57,921 bases of DNA, taken from NCBI GenBank assembly GCA_028279545.1, contig JANQNN010000010.1, positions 1 through 57,921 on the forward strand, written 5' to 3'. Below, in pieces: positions 1 through 8,863 of the stretch (position 1 is the stretch's first letter; every line of letters begins with the position of its first letter). A program made the translations under genes and the position numbers. The stretch is from Nitrosopumilaceae archaeon (GTDB lineage: Archaea > Thermoproteota > Nitrososphaeria > Nitrososphaerales > Nitrosopumilaceae). The notes under the pieces were generated by a model that had not been told where the DNA came from, searched no databases, and saw only the letters and a program-made list of their open reading frames with translations.

Positions 1-1
1 A

Positions 2-967
2 GATACAGATGCCGCACTTAAAGAACATCCTGAAATTTTCAAAAAATATTTTGGTAAAATAATTCCACCTGAAGATAACAAATTTGCTGCTCTAAATAGC
101 GCAGTATGGAGTGGCGGTTCATTCATTTACATTCCACCAGGCGTTAAAGTAGATATGCCATTGCAAGCATATTTTAGAATCAACGCTGAAAACATTGGAC
201 AATTTGAACGAACTTTGATAATCGCAGATGAAGGCTCTGAAGTTCATTATATTGAAGGATGTACAGCACCTGTTTATTCTTCTGAATCATTACACTCTGC
301 AGTTGTAGAATTGGTTGCTCATAAAGATGCAAAATTACGATATACTACAATTCAAAATTGGAGTAGCGATGTATACAACCTTGTTACTAAACGTGCTTAC
401 GCGTATGAGGGTGCAACAGTTGAATGGATTGATGGAAACATTGGAAGCAAACTCACAATGAAATATCCTGGAATTTATTTGATGGGAGAACGTGCATATG
501 GTGAGACTTTGTCAATTGCATTTGCTGGAAAAGGGCAGCACCAAGATACAGGAGCTAAAATGGTTCATCTTGCTCCAAACACTACCTCAAAGATTACTTC
601 TAAATCAGTAAGCAGACTTGATGGAAGGTCGACATACAGGGGACTACTCAATGTTGCAAAGGGTGCTAATAATGTAAAAGCCTCAGTTAGATGTGATGCC
701 TTGTTGTTAGATGATACCTCAAAGACTGACACCTACCCATATATGGAAATAAACCAAGAAGATGCTACCATTACCCATGAGGCAACCGTAGGGAAAATTG
801 GTGATGAGCAGATTTTTTACTTGATGAGCAGAGGATTTTCAGAAGAAGATGCACTTTCTTTAATTGTTAATGGGTTCATGGAGCCTTTTACCAAAGAGTT
901 ACCAATGGAATACGCAGTAGAACTAAACAGACTCATCAAAATTGAAATGGATGATTCTGTAGGTTAG
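2..967 (+). CDS. sufB: Fe-S cluster assembly protein SufB (5' end outside window)
   Basis: SufB is the core of the SufBCD scaffold that assembles Fe-S clusters in the cytoplasm. The reading frame is open from base 2, so the start lies before the window; about 321 codons are visible. The visible part carries typical SufB text: [19 protein letters not shown], then the beta-helix core, and near the end the motif with [19 protein letters not shown]. The C-terminal EMDDSVG ending is complete. It is followed after 16 bases by sufD, so the two are almost certainly cotranscribed. Only the missing N-terminus limits the call. Confidence 0.95.
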   Translation, partial: DTDAALKEHPEIFKKYFGKIIPPEDNKFAALNSAVWSGGSFIYIPPGVKVDMPLQAYFRINAENIGQFERTLIIADEGSEVHYIEGCTAPVYSSESLHSAVVELVAHKDAKLRYTTIQNWSSDVYNLVTKRAYAYEGATVEWIDGNIGSKLTMKYPGIYLMGERAYGETLSIAFAGKGQHQDTGAKMVHLAPNTTSKITSKSVSRLDGRSTYRGLLNVAKGANNVKASVRCDALLLDDTSKTDTYPYMEINQEDATITHEATVGKIGDEQIFYLMSRGFSEEDALSLIVNGFMEPFTKELPMEYAVELNRLIKIEMDDSVG

Positions 968-983
968 ACAGAAATGATTAGAC

Positions 984-2381
984 ATGTCTCAAACACTTTC
1001 TACTATCAGCTCTTCTCATATTGATGAAATTTCTTCATCTAAAAATGAGCCTGATTGGCTAACAAGTTATAGGAAAAATTCTTTATCTCTTTATGAAAAT
1101 CTCCCAATTGAAACCTCCCCTCTATACAATAAATACACAGATGCTAAGAAAATGGATCCTCAACAAGTTTCAATTTCAGTATCTACTACCGACAAGGTAC
1201 CTGATTTTTTACAAAAAAGATTAGGGGAATTAGAAGATAAAACCTGTATAATACAAATTGGTACTCACATTCATAAAATCAACATTTCTGATGATCTAAA
1301 ATCCAAGGGATTGGTAATATCTTCTATTGAAGACGCGGTAAAAAATAATTCGGATTTAATAAAAAAATCACTAGAAGCTTCCAATTTGAAAAACGACAAG
1401 TTTACAGCATTAAATAGTGCTGCATTTAATTCTGGAATTTTTATTCACATACCAAAAAATTTGATTTTAGAAGAGCCAATTCATTTGGTTACTTGTTTAT
1501 CTGATGACGGAATTTCTACTATCTCTAGGAACATTATTTTTGCAGATGAGAGCAGTAAAGCAACTATTGTTCAGGAGCTATATTCATCCAAATCCGAAAA
1601 ACAACAAGCATACCTGGAATTGTTAAACACAAACGTGGGACCAAATGCTCAGATTGATATGACCACTTTGCAAATGATGGATCAAAGCACAGTAAATTTT
1701 TCTACAAGAATAGCTGATCTTGGGAAGGATGCGAAACTAAATTCTTATTCTGGATTATTTGGTTCAATTTTATCAAGATACAAAATAGAGTACTATCTAA
1801 ATGGACCTGGAGCATCTTCGAATGATTCTGAAGTAGTTTTTGGAAACGAAGAACAAACTTTTGATATTCAAACAGATGTTAATCATGAGGCTCCTGCAAC
1901 AGAGGGAAGAGTTGTTGAAAAATCAATTCTTCAAAACAAATCGAAATCTTTGTTCAAAGGCATGATTAGAATTAAAGAGAATGCAACAAAATCAAACTCC
2001 TTTTTGTCTGGACGCTCAATTTTGTTGGATAAGGATGCGAAATCAGATGCAATACCAGGACTCGAGATATTTACCAACGATGTAAAGGCAACTCATTCGG
2101 CATCAGTAGCCCAAATCGATGAGGAGCAAATTTTCTATCTTAAAACCCGATGCTTAAGCCATGAGGAGGCAGAAAGGACAATTGTAGAAGGATTTTTGGA
2201 ACCACTATCCCGAAAAATGTCTTTTCAGGTAAGAGCATGGATTGCACATTTGATTGAATCAAAATGGGATCAAAAAGAACTTTCAATAAATACAGATGAA
2301 GAACTTGCAAAGTTTATCGAGGTTGAAGAGACTAGATACAATGAAGACGCTGAAATCGAACAGCATTACAAATACAGGTAA
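984..2381 (+). CDS. sufD: Fe-S cluster assembly protein SufD
   Basis: Second structural subunit of the SufBCD scaffold, a paralogue of SufB (465 aa). The C-terminal half has the SufB/D beta-helix signature: a GMIRIKENATKSNS stretch, SDAIPGLEIFTNDVKATHSA, and DEEQIFYLKTRCLSHEEAE, in which the conserved His of SufD is seen (ATHSA). The N-terminal part (about residues 1-130) is variable, as usual for SufD. The ATG at 984 follows the sufB stop by 16 bases and the Rieske gene begins 5 bases after its stop. Distinguished from SufB by gene order and by the weaker core motif. Confidence 0.93.
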   Translation: MSQTLSTISSSHIDEISSSKNEPDWLTSYRKNSLSLYENLPIETSPLYNKYTDAKKMDPQQVSISVSTTDKVPDFLQKRLGELEDKTCIIQIGTHIHKINISDDLKSKGLVISSIEDAVKNNSDLIKKSLEASNLKNDKFTALNSAAFNSGIFIHIPKNLILEEPIHLVTCLSDDGISTISRNIIFADESSKATIVQELYSSKSEKQQAYLELLNTNVGPNAQIDMTTLQMMDQSTVNFSTRIADLGKDAKLNSYSGLFGSILSRYKIEYYLNGPGASSNDSEVVFGNEEQTFDIQTDVNHEAPATEGRVVEKSILQNKSKSLFKGMIRIKENATKSNSFLSGRSILLDKDAKSDAIPGLEIFTNDVKATHSASVAQIDEEQIFYLKTRCLSHEEAERTIVEGFLEPLSRKMSFQVRAWIAHLIESKWDQKELSINTDEELAKFIEVEETRYNEDAEIEQHYKYR

Positions 2382-2386
2382 TCAAG

Positions 2387-2695
2387 ATGTCTCAATGGAT
2401 TAAGGCTTGTAATTTAGACCAAGTAAAGGAAGGACAATTGTTTGGATTTAATACCAATGATAAAAAAATCCTATTGGCTAATCAAAAAGGAAATATCTTA
2501 GCAACGGATTTAATTTGTACACATGCAGATGCAGATTTATCAACTGGTTTTTTAAGTGAAGAAGGTGTTAGATGTCCATTACATCTTTCTATTTTTAATT
2601 TAGAGACAGGAGAACCTCAAAATCTTCCTGCAGAAACTCCATTAAAGACATATAATGTTAAAATAGAACAAGATGAGGTTTACGTGGAGGTATAG
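2387..2695 (+). CDS. Rieske [2Fe-2S] ferredoxin-like protein in suf operon
   Basis: A 102-aa soluble protein with a complete Rieske cluster-binding pair: C44-T-H46 and C63-P-L-H66, the spacing of NirD/biphenyl-dioxygenase-type Rieske ferredoxins. There is no transmembrane segment, so it is not the Rieske subunit of a bc complex. It sits between sufD and sufS with gaps of 5 and 3 bases, so it is cotranscribed with the Fe-S machinery. A role as electron donor for cluster assembly is inferred from position only; it could equally serve another soluble oxygenase or reductase. Confidence 0.9.
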   Translation: MSQWIKACNLDQVKEGQLFGFNTNDKKILLANQKGNILATDLICTHADADLSTGFLSEEGVRCPLHLSIFNLETGEPQNLPAETPLKTYNVKIEQDEVYVEV

Positions 2696-2698
2696 AAA

Positions 2699-3943
2699 AT
2701 GCAAAGCGCTCAAGCTACTTTAGAAAATATTAGAAAAGACTTTCCCATTTTAAATAGAACTGTTAGAGAAAATAAGACTCTTGTTTATTTGGATAACGCT
2801 TCTACCACTCAAAAACCAAATCAGGTAATCGATGCAATAAATGATTATTACAAAAATCATAATGCCAACATTCACAGAGCAGTATATGCTCTAGCAGAAG
2901 AAGCAACTGAGTTATATGAAAAAACAAGAGATAAAGTTGCAAATTTCATAAATGTTAAAGATAGAACCGAAATTATTTTTGTTAGGGGTACAACTGAGGC
3001 AATAAACCTCGTTGCATATGCATGGGGACGAGACAAAATAGAAAAAGATGACATTATTGTTACTACAGAATACGAACATCATAGTAATATTGTCCCATGG
3101 CAATTATTGGTCCAAGAAAAAGGTGCCAAACTTGAATACATTAGAACTGATGATAATGGAGAGTTAATTTTAGATGATCTGGACAAATATCTGGCAACTG
3201 GAAAAGTTAAACTTGTTACCTTTAGCTTGATGTCCAATGTTTTAGGAACAATATCTAATTCAGATGAAATTATTTCAAAATGTAAAGCTGCAGGGGTTTT
3301 GACCTTAGTTGATGGTGCACAGGCAGTACCTCATATGAAAGTCGACATTGAAAATTTAGGCTGTGATTTTTTTGCCTTTTCAGGACACAAAATGTTAGGG
3401 CCAACTGGGATTGGAATCTTATGGGTTAGAAAATCAGTTTTGGAGACAATGAGCCCATTTCATGGAGGGGGTGATATGATTAGAGAAGTTCACAAATATG
3501 AAACAACATGGAACGATTTACCATACAAGTTTGAGGCAGGAACTCCAAACATTGCAGATGTTGTTGGATTTGGAGCTGCAATTGATTATCTTTCCAATAT
3601 TGGGATGGATTCAATTAGACAGCACGAAATTGAATTAACTAAATATGCTTTAGAAAAATTTTCCCAAGTTAAGGGATTACATGTCTATGGAACTCCAGAT
3701 ATCTCAAAACGTGGAGGAGTAATATCTTTTAATTTTGCAGACGTGCATCCACATGATGTGGCTCAAATAATTGATGAAGAAGGAATAGCCATAAGATCAG
3801 GCCATCACTGTGCTCAGGTTCTTATGGAAAAATTAAATGTTGCAGCAACTTCTAGAGCAAGCTTTTACATTTACAATACTAAAGAGGAAGTCGATAAATT
3901 GGTAGACTCACTAAACAAAGTTGCGAGGATATTCAAGCTATGA
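2699..3943 (+). CDS. sufS: Cysteine desulfurase SufS
   Basis: PLP enzyme that takes sulfur from cysteine as a persulfide and passes it to the SufU/SufBCD scaffold (414 aa, normal for group II desulfurases). The PLP lysine is K231 in FSGHKMLGPTGIG, and the persulfide-carrying cysteine is C371 in RSGHHCAQ. The N-terminus has the family motif VYLDNASTTQKP. The stop overlaps the sufU start by 4 bases (ATGA), indicating translational coupling. The set sufB-D-Rieske-S-U forms one operon without sufC. Confidence 0.96.
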   Translation: MQSAQATLENIRKDFPILNRTVRENKTLVYLDNASTTQKPNQVIDAINDYYKNHNANIHRAVYALAEEATELYEKTRDKVANFINVKDRTEIIFVRGTTEAINLVAYAWGRDKIEKDDIIVTTEYEHHSNIVPWQLLVQEKGAKLEYIRTDDNGELILDDLDKYLATGKVKLVTFSLMSNVLGTISNSDEIISKCKAAGVLTLVDGAQAVPHMKVDIENLGCDFFAFSGHKMLGPTGIGILWVRKSVLETMSPFHGGGDMIREVHKYETTWNDLPYKFEAGTPNIADVVGFGAAIDYLSNIGMDSIRQHEIELTKYALEKFSQVKGLHVYGTPDISKRGGVISFNFADVHPHDVAQIIDEEGIAIRSGHHCAQVLMEKLNVAATSRASFYIYNTKEEVDKLVDSLNKVARIFKL

Positions 3944-4380
3944 GTAACGCTGACATTTATCACGAAATGATTATTGATTATTCAAGAAATCCTGTTAATT
4001 ATGGAAAAATTGAAGATCATGACGTCACTTTTCATGATGCTAATCCTTTATGCGGAGACAGTATTGACATTGATATGAAGATAGACGAAAACAAAGTGTC
4101 TGATATTAAATTCCATGGCAAAGGATGTGCAATTTGTATGGCTTGCTCATCAGTATTGACAGAAATTACAAAAGGAAAAAATCTTGATGAGGTAAGAAAA
4201 ATCTCAAAAACCGATATTTTAGGAGAGTTGGGTTTGGAAAATTTACAAGCAGTTAGAATAAAATGTGCATTACTTTCACTAAAGGTTTTAAAATCAGCTC
4301 TTTACTCTTATCTGGCAAAACATATGCAAGATTCACCTGATGTAGATAAGTTAAAAGAAGAGGCTGCAAGCTTATACTAG
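3940..4380 (+). CDS. sufU: SufU/IscU-like sulfur-transfer scaffold
   Basis: 146-aa protein of the NifU N-terminal/SufU family, which accepts persulfide sulfur from SufS or holds nascent clusters. Metal/sulfur ligands are visible: C38-G-D40, C63 within GKGCAICMACSS (with extra C66 and C69) and C109 in RIKCALLSLK. The insert between the second and third ligands is of SufU length rather than IscU length. The ATG overlaps the sufS stop. The extra cysteines next to C63 are a little unusual, but the three family ligands are intact. Confidence 0.9.
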   Translation: MSNADIYHEMIIDYSRNPVNYGKIEDHDVTFHDANPLCGDSIDIDMKIDENKVSDIKFHGKGCAICMACSSVLTEITKGKNLDEVRKISKTDILGELGLENLQAVRIKCALLSLKVLKSALYSYLAKHMQDSPDVDKLKEEAASLY

Positions 4381-4383
4381 TGT

Positions 4384-4731
4384 ATGAGTTCATTTACCCC
4401 TACTGTTCCTATTCAATTACAAATACGAAAAATAATTTTTGAAAAATTTAACAACGTCGATAATAAATTTACAAACGATGAAATTTTTGAAATTATAAAA
4501 TCTGGTGGAGATTGCAATCCTTCATGGATAATAGATGATTTAGAACCTTATATTCAAGAGATTTGCAATTCTGGTCTAACCCGGAATATTGCCCAAAACT
4601 TCACTACAATTTGGCTCAAATTATTTAGTTTGGTAAAAAAACATCGTTGCGATTCATGTAATCAGGATGTTTATTTCGGAGAAACTGAAAAACAAGAGTG
4701 TCCAAATCCCTCTTGTGGTGCAAAAATCTAA
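4384..4731 (+). CDS. Hypothetical protein with C-terminal zinc ribbon
   Basis: 115 aa, starting with ATG 3 bases after sufU. The first 85 residues look helical and may form a winged-helix-like region. The C-terminal 25 residues hold a four-cysteine zinc ribbon: CDSC, then CPNPSC close to the end. No catalytic motif is recognised. Its place directly behind sufU suggests cotranscription with the Fe-S operon. It runs into the convergent pgk gene with a 4-base overlap. Function unknown; a small transcription-factor-like or RNA-binding role is possible but unproven. Confidence 0.75.
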   Translation: MSSFTPTVPIQLQIRKIIFEKFNNVDNKFTNDEIFEIIKSGGDCNPSWIIDDLEPYIQEICNSGLTRNIAQNFTTIWLKLFSLVKKHRCDSCNQDVYFGETEKQECPNPSCGAKI

Positions 4732-5993
4732 CTTTGATGTTTCTTAGCAGCTGCCTCTAATGCCTTAATCATTGGAAGTTTTTCGCCAGTAAGATAAAGG
4801 ACTAAAGCCCCTCCTGCCGTGCTGATATGATTAATCTTACTTTCTAATCCCTGGCTTTTTAGAACTGAGGTTAGATGACCTCCACTAACTATGGTTGTTG
4901 CCATGGAATTTGCAACTGCTTCTAACATGCTTATGGTACCATATCTGAAATTATCTTTTTCAAAAAAGCCTGCAGGACCACTGATAAAAACAGTTCCCGC
5001 ACCAGCAATTAATTTTGAATAGAACTCTACTGTTTTGGGACCAAGATCGTAAATTTTATCTCCTTTTTGAATCTCCCTTACATCCAATTCTACTCGTTCC
5101 CCATCTTTGTCAATTGCAATATCTACAGGAGTAGAAAAGACATCTGGGTACTCTCCTATTAGAGAATGTGCTTTTGCAACTACTTCTTCTTCTCTTTTTA
5201 TTCCCAAAGGAAATTTTAGTCTAGCTTGTGCCCGCATAAACACATTTGCAATAACTCCAGTTAACAAAACATGATCAGCTCGCCCATTTTCAATTAACAT
5301 TTTAATTGCTTCAAGTCTATCTGGAACTTTGGATCCTCCTAAAACAATCACATGAGGTGCTTTGGCTACTGTCATTATTTCATCAAGATTCCTAACTTCT
5401 CTTTCCACAATTCGTCCTGCACATGCAGGAAGCATATGAGGAAATCCAACAATTGAAGGATGAGCTCTATGTGCACTAGGAAAAGAATCCAAAACACAAA
5501 GATCAAAGAGTTTGGATAGTCTCTTTACCATAATCGTTTTAGCTGCATCTTCTGGGGAGAATTCATAGTTTTCTTCGGCACATAAGCGAAGATTATCTAA
5601 TAATAATACCTCGCCATTTTTTAAATTCTTTATTTCATTTTGTGCAGCAATTCCAATTACATCTTCAACGTACTTTACTTTTTTATTCAATAATTTTTCA
5701 AGGACAAGAGCGTGTTTGTCCATTCCCGTATAGTCTTTATTTCCTACTCTACCCTGATGAGAAGTTATCACAACTTTTGCTTCTTCTAATGATTTAATGG
5801 TCTCAATAGCTTCTTCAATCCTCTTCGTTCCACTAATTTCCATAGATTCAGGATCGATTGGGCAATTCATGTCGACCCTTAAAAAAATAGTCTTACCTTT
5901 TAGATCAAAATCATCTAATGTGAGCACATTCACGCTGTTCCTATTTTCCTCTTGGTTAAATTCTTTGAGTTGTTCAAAATGAAAATTTTGCAA
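4728..5993 (-). CDS. pgk: Phosphoglycerate kinase
   Basis: Interconverts 1,3-bisphosphoglycerate and 3-phosphoglycerate in glycolysis/gluconeogenesis (421 aa). Seen motifs: KTIFLRVDMNCPID near the N-terminus, SHQGRVGNKDYTGMD, HRAHPSIVGFP, VLGGSKVPDRL and the C-terminal glycine-rich STAGGALVLYL. The first codon used is TTG at 5993, with a T/A-rich TATA-like element about 20-28 bases upstream on the minus strand. An in-frame GTG at 5933 (before NVLTLDDFDL) would give a length closer to the usual archaeal enzyme, so the exact start is open. With apgM at 40-41 kb it represents lower glycolysis/gluconeogenesis. Confidence 0.94.
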   Translation of the reverse strand: MQNFHFEQLKEFNQEENRNSVNVLTLDDFDLKGKTIFLRVDMNCPIDPESMEISGTKRIEEAIETIKSLEEAKVVITSHQGRVGNKDYTGMDKHALVLEKLLNKKVKYVEDVIGIAAQNEIKNLKNGEVLLLDNLRLCAEENYEFSPEDAAKTIMVKRLSKLFDLCVLDSFPSAHRAHPSIVGFPHMLPACAGRIVEREVRNLDEIMTVAKAPHVIVLGGSKVPDRLEAIKMLIENGRADHVLLTGVIANVFMRAQARLKFPLGIKREEEVVAKAHSLIGEYPDVFSTPVDIAIDKDGERVELDVREIQKGDKIYDLGPKTVEFYSKLIAGAGTVFISGPAGFFEKDNFRYGTISMLEAVANSMATTIVSGGHLTSVLKSQGLESKINHISTAGGALVLYLTGEKLPMIKALEAAAKKHQS

Positions 5994-6066
5994 GAAAATT
6001 GAGGATTTTTTTAAACTATATTTTACCCAGAAAAAATTAGAAATGATGCCAAAGGGGAAAAACTAA

Positions 6067-6735
6067 TTGCAAAATTGGATTTTTGATTTACGATCTAGAT
6101 CTTTTGTGCTTTTGGTGATATTATTTTTGGTGGTGTTGGCCTTGGTTTATTTTGAGATTAGTGAAGAATTTGACCAAAGTATACTGCTTTTTGTTTCTGA
6201 AAGTGTTGGAAATCCAGTTTTGGATGTAATAATGCAATCCATTACCGAAAGTTCAGATATTTTCTATATGTTGGGATTTGGTATTGTTGTACTCTTAATA
6301 AAAAAAACAAGAAGAATTGGAATCACATTAATGATTTTGATAATCCTTTCTACATTGCTAACGGGCTACATAAAATGTGGCGTAGATCGGGATAGACCTG
6401 ATTATAATTACGAAGGAGTGGTATTTCCTGTAGATATTAGTAGAGATACCTTTGCCCTGTTTTGTGAAGGAGGAGCGGTAGCATCATTCCCCTCTGGACA
6501 TGCTGCTAGATCAATGGTTTTTGGAATAATCTTAGCATATGTTTTATCAGAGCGTTTCCCTAGAGGCTGTTACCTGTTATTCTTGTACCCTGTTTTAGTA
6601 TCAATTAGCAGGGTCTATGTTTTACAGCATTTTCCCATGGATGTATTTGGAGGGGCGATTTTAGGCATAATGCTTACAGGTGTTTTGTCATATAGGACAA
6701 AATTGTATAAAATTTTTGAGAAATCAAAAATCTAA
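6067..6735 (+). CDS. PAP2-family membrane phosphatase
   Basis: 222-aa integral membrane protein with five to six hydrophobic segments. The three acid-phosphatase motifs are present in order: K-x6-RP (KCGVDRDRP), PSGH (FPSGHAARS) and SR-x5-H-x3-D (SRVYVLQHFPMD). These active-site residues face the outer side in the family and dephosphorylate lipid phosphates such as prenyl pyrophosphate or phosphatidyl groups. The start is TTG at 6067, the only in-frame start before the first membrane helix. It converges on the next gene with a 12-base overlap. The substrate cannot be told from sequence. Confidence 0.88.
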   Translation: MQNWIFDLRSRSFVLLVILFLVVLALVYFEISEEFDQSILLFVSESVGNPVLDVIMQSITESSDIFYMLGFGIVVLLIKKTRRIGITLMILIILSTLLTGYIKCGVDRDRPDYNYEGVVFPVDISRDTFALFCEGGAVASFPSGHAARSMVFGIILAYVLSERFPRGCYLLFLYPVLVSISRVYVLQHFPMDVFGGAILGIMLTGVLSYRTKLYKIFEKSKI

Positions 6736-7035
6736 TTCTTCAAGTACTTTATTGCTAATCAAAGTAATTGCATAATGATCACTATCATGATGATATGTCC
6801 AGTATTTTATATCTCGGAGTTCATTTTTTTTCCTTAATTCGTAATTAATTCCAGTTGTCACGGTATATCCAATCCTTTTTGCAATTTTCGATTCTTTTGG
6901 CATCAAGACCTTAAAACCGTTTTTTCGATTACTAAATCCTAGGTTTACCATATCTATTACGGCGTCATTTGCTTCTTTTTCACTCTTCAAGTCATAAGTT
7001 TTAAAAATCGGCAAATCTTTTGGATGAAAATCCAT
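6724..7035 (-). CDS. Hypothetical protein, 103 aa
   Basis: Small soluble protein, not recognised. It is lysine-rich and has a HHDSDHYAI stretch near the C-terminus that could bind metal, but no known motif is matched. An ATG start (MDFHPKDLPI) opens it, with A/T-rich sequence upstream on the minus strand. Its 3' end overlaps the convergent PAP2 gene by 12 bases. The composition and good ATG support a real gene rather than chance. Confidence 0.6.
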   Translation of the reverse strand: MDFHPKDLPIFKTYDLKSEKEANDAVIDMVNLGFSNRKNGFKVLMPKESKIAKRIGYTVTTGINYELRKKNELRDIKYWTYHHDSDHYAITLISNKVLEELDF

Positions 7036-7277
7036 ATTTTTTTAAAATACCTTTTACCTAATATTTTTAATTCTGACAAAGGTTTCAGGATTCTCTTTTC
7101 TAAAATTACTTTTCCTTTTGTGAATCGATCAATTTTTTTAGAATTTTTTATTTTTTTTAAAAAACCCAAATCAAAAATTATTGAAAGGATTATTAGCGAT
7201 CTTTAGATGTTAATTTTCTTTACAGGGAAGTCAAATCCTGATTATATTAACAACTTAATCCCGTCAAACTTTGCTTT

Positions 7278-8051
7278 ATGATATTGGTCTCATTAGAAAA
7301 ATTAGTAGTGAATTTGAGAAAGAAAAAACAAGAGGCTTCAAGACTTCGATTAAAATCTGAAAGACAGCTTAAAGAACTAAGATCTATTGAACGAAGATCA
7401 TCATCTGGATTAGCATCTCTGGATAGAAAGATAGAGTCGGAACGTGAAGATTCTACTGATGTGTCAAATATTTTGACCCAAAAAAATGCCCAAATAGAAA
7501 GCATAGAAAGACTAGTTTCTGCAGCTGAAGAACGTCTGGACCAAGAAAAGGAGGCCCTTATTGAGGCAGGTCAACAGATAGATTTTGCAGAAAATGATTT
7601 TGAGAAACAAATAGCAGAAAATAGGGTAAAATCAATTAAAAATCACATAGAGGAATTAGAATTTGAAATAAAATCTAGGAAAAAAACAGCAAAAAAAATT
7701 GCCGACCAAATAGAAGAAAGTACCAAGGTAAAATCCAAAATAACCTCAAAAATTAAAAAACAATTTCAAACCAAACCCTCTCTTAGAGAAGCTATTTCTT
7801 CAAGCCATAAACAAGCAGAGAAATTTTCTAAGGAATTGGAAAAAAATACCAAAAGAGAAGAAACTGCCCAAAAATCCTTGGATAAGGCCTTGGTAAAACT
7901 TCAAGAATTACGATTAAAACAGAAAAAATCAGCAAAAACTAGGAGTGCAAAGAAATCAGCTCCAAAACGCAAAGCACCAAGAAAGACAGCTAAAAAAGTT
8001 GCAAAGAAATCATCTCCAAAACGCAAAGCACCAAAGAAAAGAAAATCTTAA
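7278..8051 (+). CDS. Coiled-coil protein with histone H1-like lysine-rich tail
   Basis: 257 aa. Residues about 5-210 are almost continuous charged coiled coil (E/K/R/L/S), with no globular domain or membrane segment. The last 45 residues are a basic tail of Lys, Ala, Pro, Arg and Ser with repeated SPKRKAPKK-like and KKSAPKRKAP units, resembling eukaryotic linker-histone or bacterial HctB-type tails. Such tails bind DNA or RNA non-specifically. A role in nucleoid organisation is an inference from composition. The tail is encoded by a recent DNA duplication (listed separately). A perfect inverted repeat just after the stop should terminate transcription. Confidence 0.8.
   Translation: MILVSLEKLVVNLRKKKQEASRLRLKSERQLKELRSIERRSSSGLASLDRKIESEREDSTDVSNILTQKNAQIESIERLVSAAEERLDQEKEALIEAGQQIDFAENDFEKQIAENRVKSIKNHIEELEFEIKSRKKTAKKIADQIEESTKVKSKITSKIKKQFQTKPSLREAISSSHKQAEKFSKELEKNTKREETAQKSLDKALVKLQELRLKQKKSAKTRSAKKSAPKRKAPRKTAKKVAKKSSPKRKAPKKRKS
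7947..8034 (+). repeat. 34-base direct repeat inside the lysine-rich tail
   Basis: Bases 7947-7980 and 8001-8034 are two copies of a 34-base unit differing at one base (g versus t), with a period of 54 bases. They encode the AKKS(A/S)PKRKAP units of the coiled-coil protein. The near identity at the DNA level points to recent tandem duplication of the basic tail. Confidence 0.9.
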
Positions 8052-8100
8052 AAAAATATTATTTTAAATACATTTTTAAATTTTAAATAATATTTTTTTA
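8049..8100. terminator. Perfect 16-bp inverted repeat between convergent genes
   Basis: TAAAAAAATATTATTT at 8049-8064 is exactly complementary to 8085-8100. The arm starts inside the stop region of the coiled-coil gene and ends 8 bases before the stop of the convergent gene. A/T-only stem with T runs on both strands, fitting a shared bidirectional terminator. Confidence 0.65.
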
Positions 8101-8108
8101 AATAATTT

Positions 8109-8384
8109 TTATTCTATTTCAAGCATTAAATTATAACATTTTTCAATTTCTTCTTTTTTAATATGTGATATCCTTTCTATATCCTCAAAGGTAATTCTTT
8201 TTGGAATCATAGGCGAAATTGCATAAATGCATACTGCTGCGATTAAATAAAATGATTCATATCTAAATGGACTTTTCTCAATTAGCTCTAAATGTAAATT
8301 TTCTGCATCCATAATTGTTGATTCATCAATTTCAAAATCCTTTTGAAATTTTTTATAAATGGTTATTGTCTCTGCTTTATTCAA
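8109..8384 (-). CDS. Single cyclin-fold (TFB-like) protein, 91 aa
   Basis: The second half (about residues 45-90) reads like the last helices of one TFIIB/TFB cyclin repeat: FYLIAAVCIYAIS followed by RITFEDIERISHIKKEEIEKCYNLML, compared with AAAALYAACR...TLDEIA...VSRKEI..TYR in TFB. There is no zinc ribbon, B-reader or second repeat, so it cannot be a complete TFB. It may be a stand-alone regulator binding TBP or polymerase, or a remnant. Assignment is by pattern reading only. ATG start; converges on the lysine-rich coiled-coil gene. Confidence 0.6.
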   Translation of the reverse strand: MNKAETITIYKKFQKDFEIDESTIMDAENLHLELIEKSPFRYESFYLIAAVCIYAISPMIPKRITFEDIERISHIKKEEIEKCYNLMLEIE

Positions 8385-8607
8385 CTTTTTTTATTGTCAA
8401 TTTGTGAGTTATCAATAGTTAATTGTTCAAAAATTCAACCACTCTTTTAAATCAAAATTTTTCCCATGAAAATCTTATTAGTATTGATATTTTGTCATAA
8501 ATATTTGTTATTATTTTCTGAGGCTATTTTTTAATTGTTCAAATTTTTTGATACAGAGGATACGCTTTAAGTACTGTTTTTACTTTATCCAATTAGGCGA
8601 TAGAAGG

Positions 8608-8778
8608 GTGAATATTAAGAGCAAGACTCTTGCGTATGAAATTGATACTGTAGTTCAAAAGGCTGTTGATAATGGCCGCAGTCATCTAAATGATGAAGAG
8701 GCCAAACATCTTATCAAATTGAGCGAAAAACTAGTTCAAGAATACATGCGCGCTCTCGAAAAAATGCCTGATAAGTAA
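8608..8778 (+). CDS. Small conserved-looking helical protein, 56 aa
   Basis: Begins at GTG 8608 (M)NIKSKTLAYEID and ends DEEAKHLIKLSEKLVQEYMRALEKMPDK. The frame is open 20 codons further upstream, but that part (IQRIRFKYCFYF) is hydrophobic and unlike the rest, so the GTG is preferred. It is predicted all-helical and acidic/basic mixed. No known family recognised. Confidence 0.55.
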   Translation: MNIKSKTLAYEIDTVVQKAVDNGRSHLNDEEAKHLIKLSEKLVQEYMRALEKMPDK

Positions 8779-8863
8779 ATTTTTTGAAAAATTCTATGGT
8801 TTTAAAAGGGAAAATTTGAGTTTTAAAACAATGATGCGTTTTTTTGAAATAATCTAAAACTTC

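Noticed and set aside
6987-7206. Two overlapping 60-aa frames in the gap before the coiled-coil gene
   Set aside because: They lie on opposite strands of the same A/T homopolymer-rich sequence and overlap each other; neither looks like a protein.
7947-8034. CRISPR-like repeat
   Set aside because: Only two copies, in frame within a protein tail, and the spacer itself codes for the same Lys/Ala/Pro-rich pattern.
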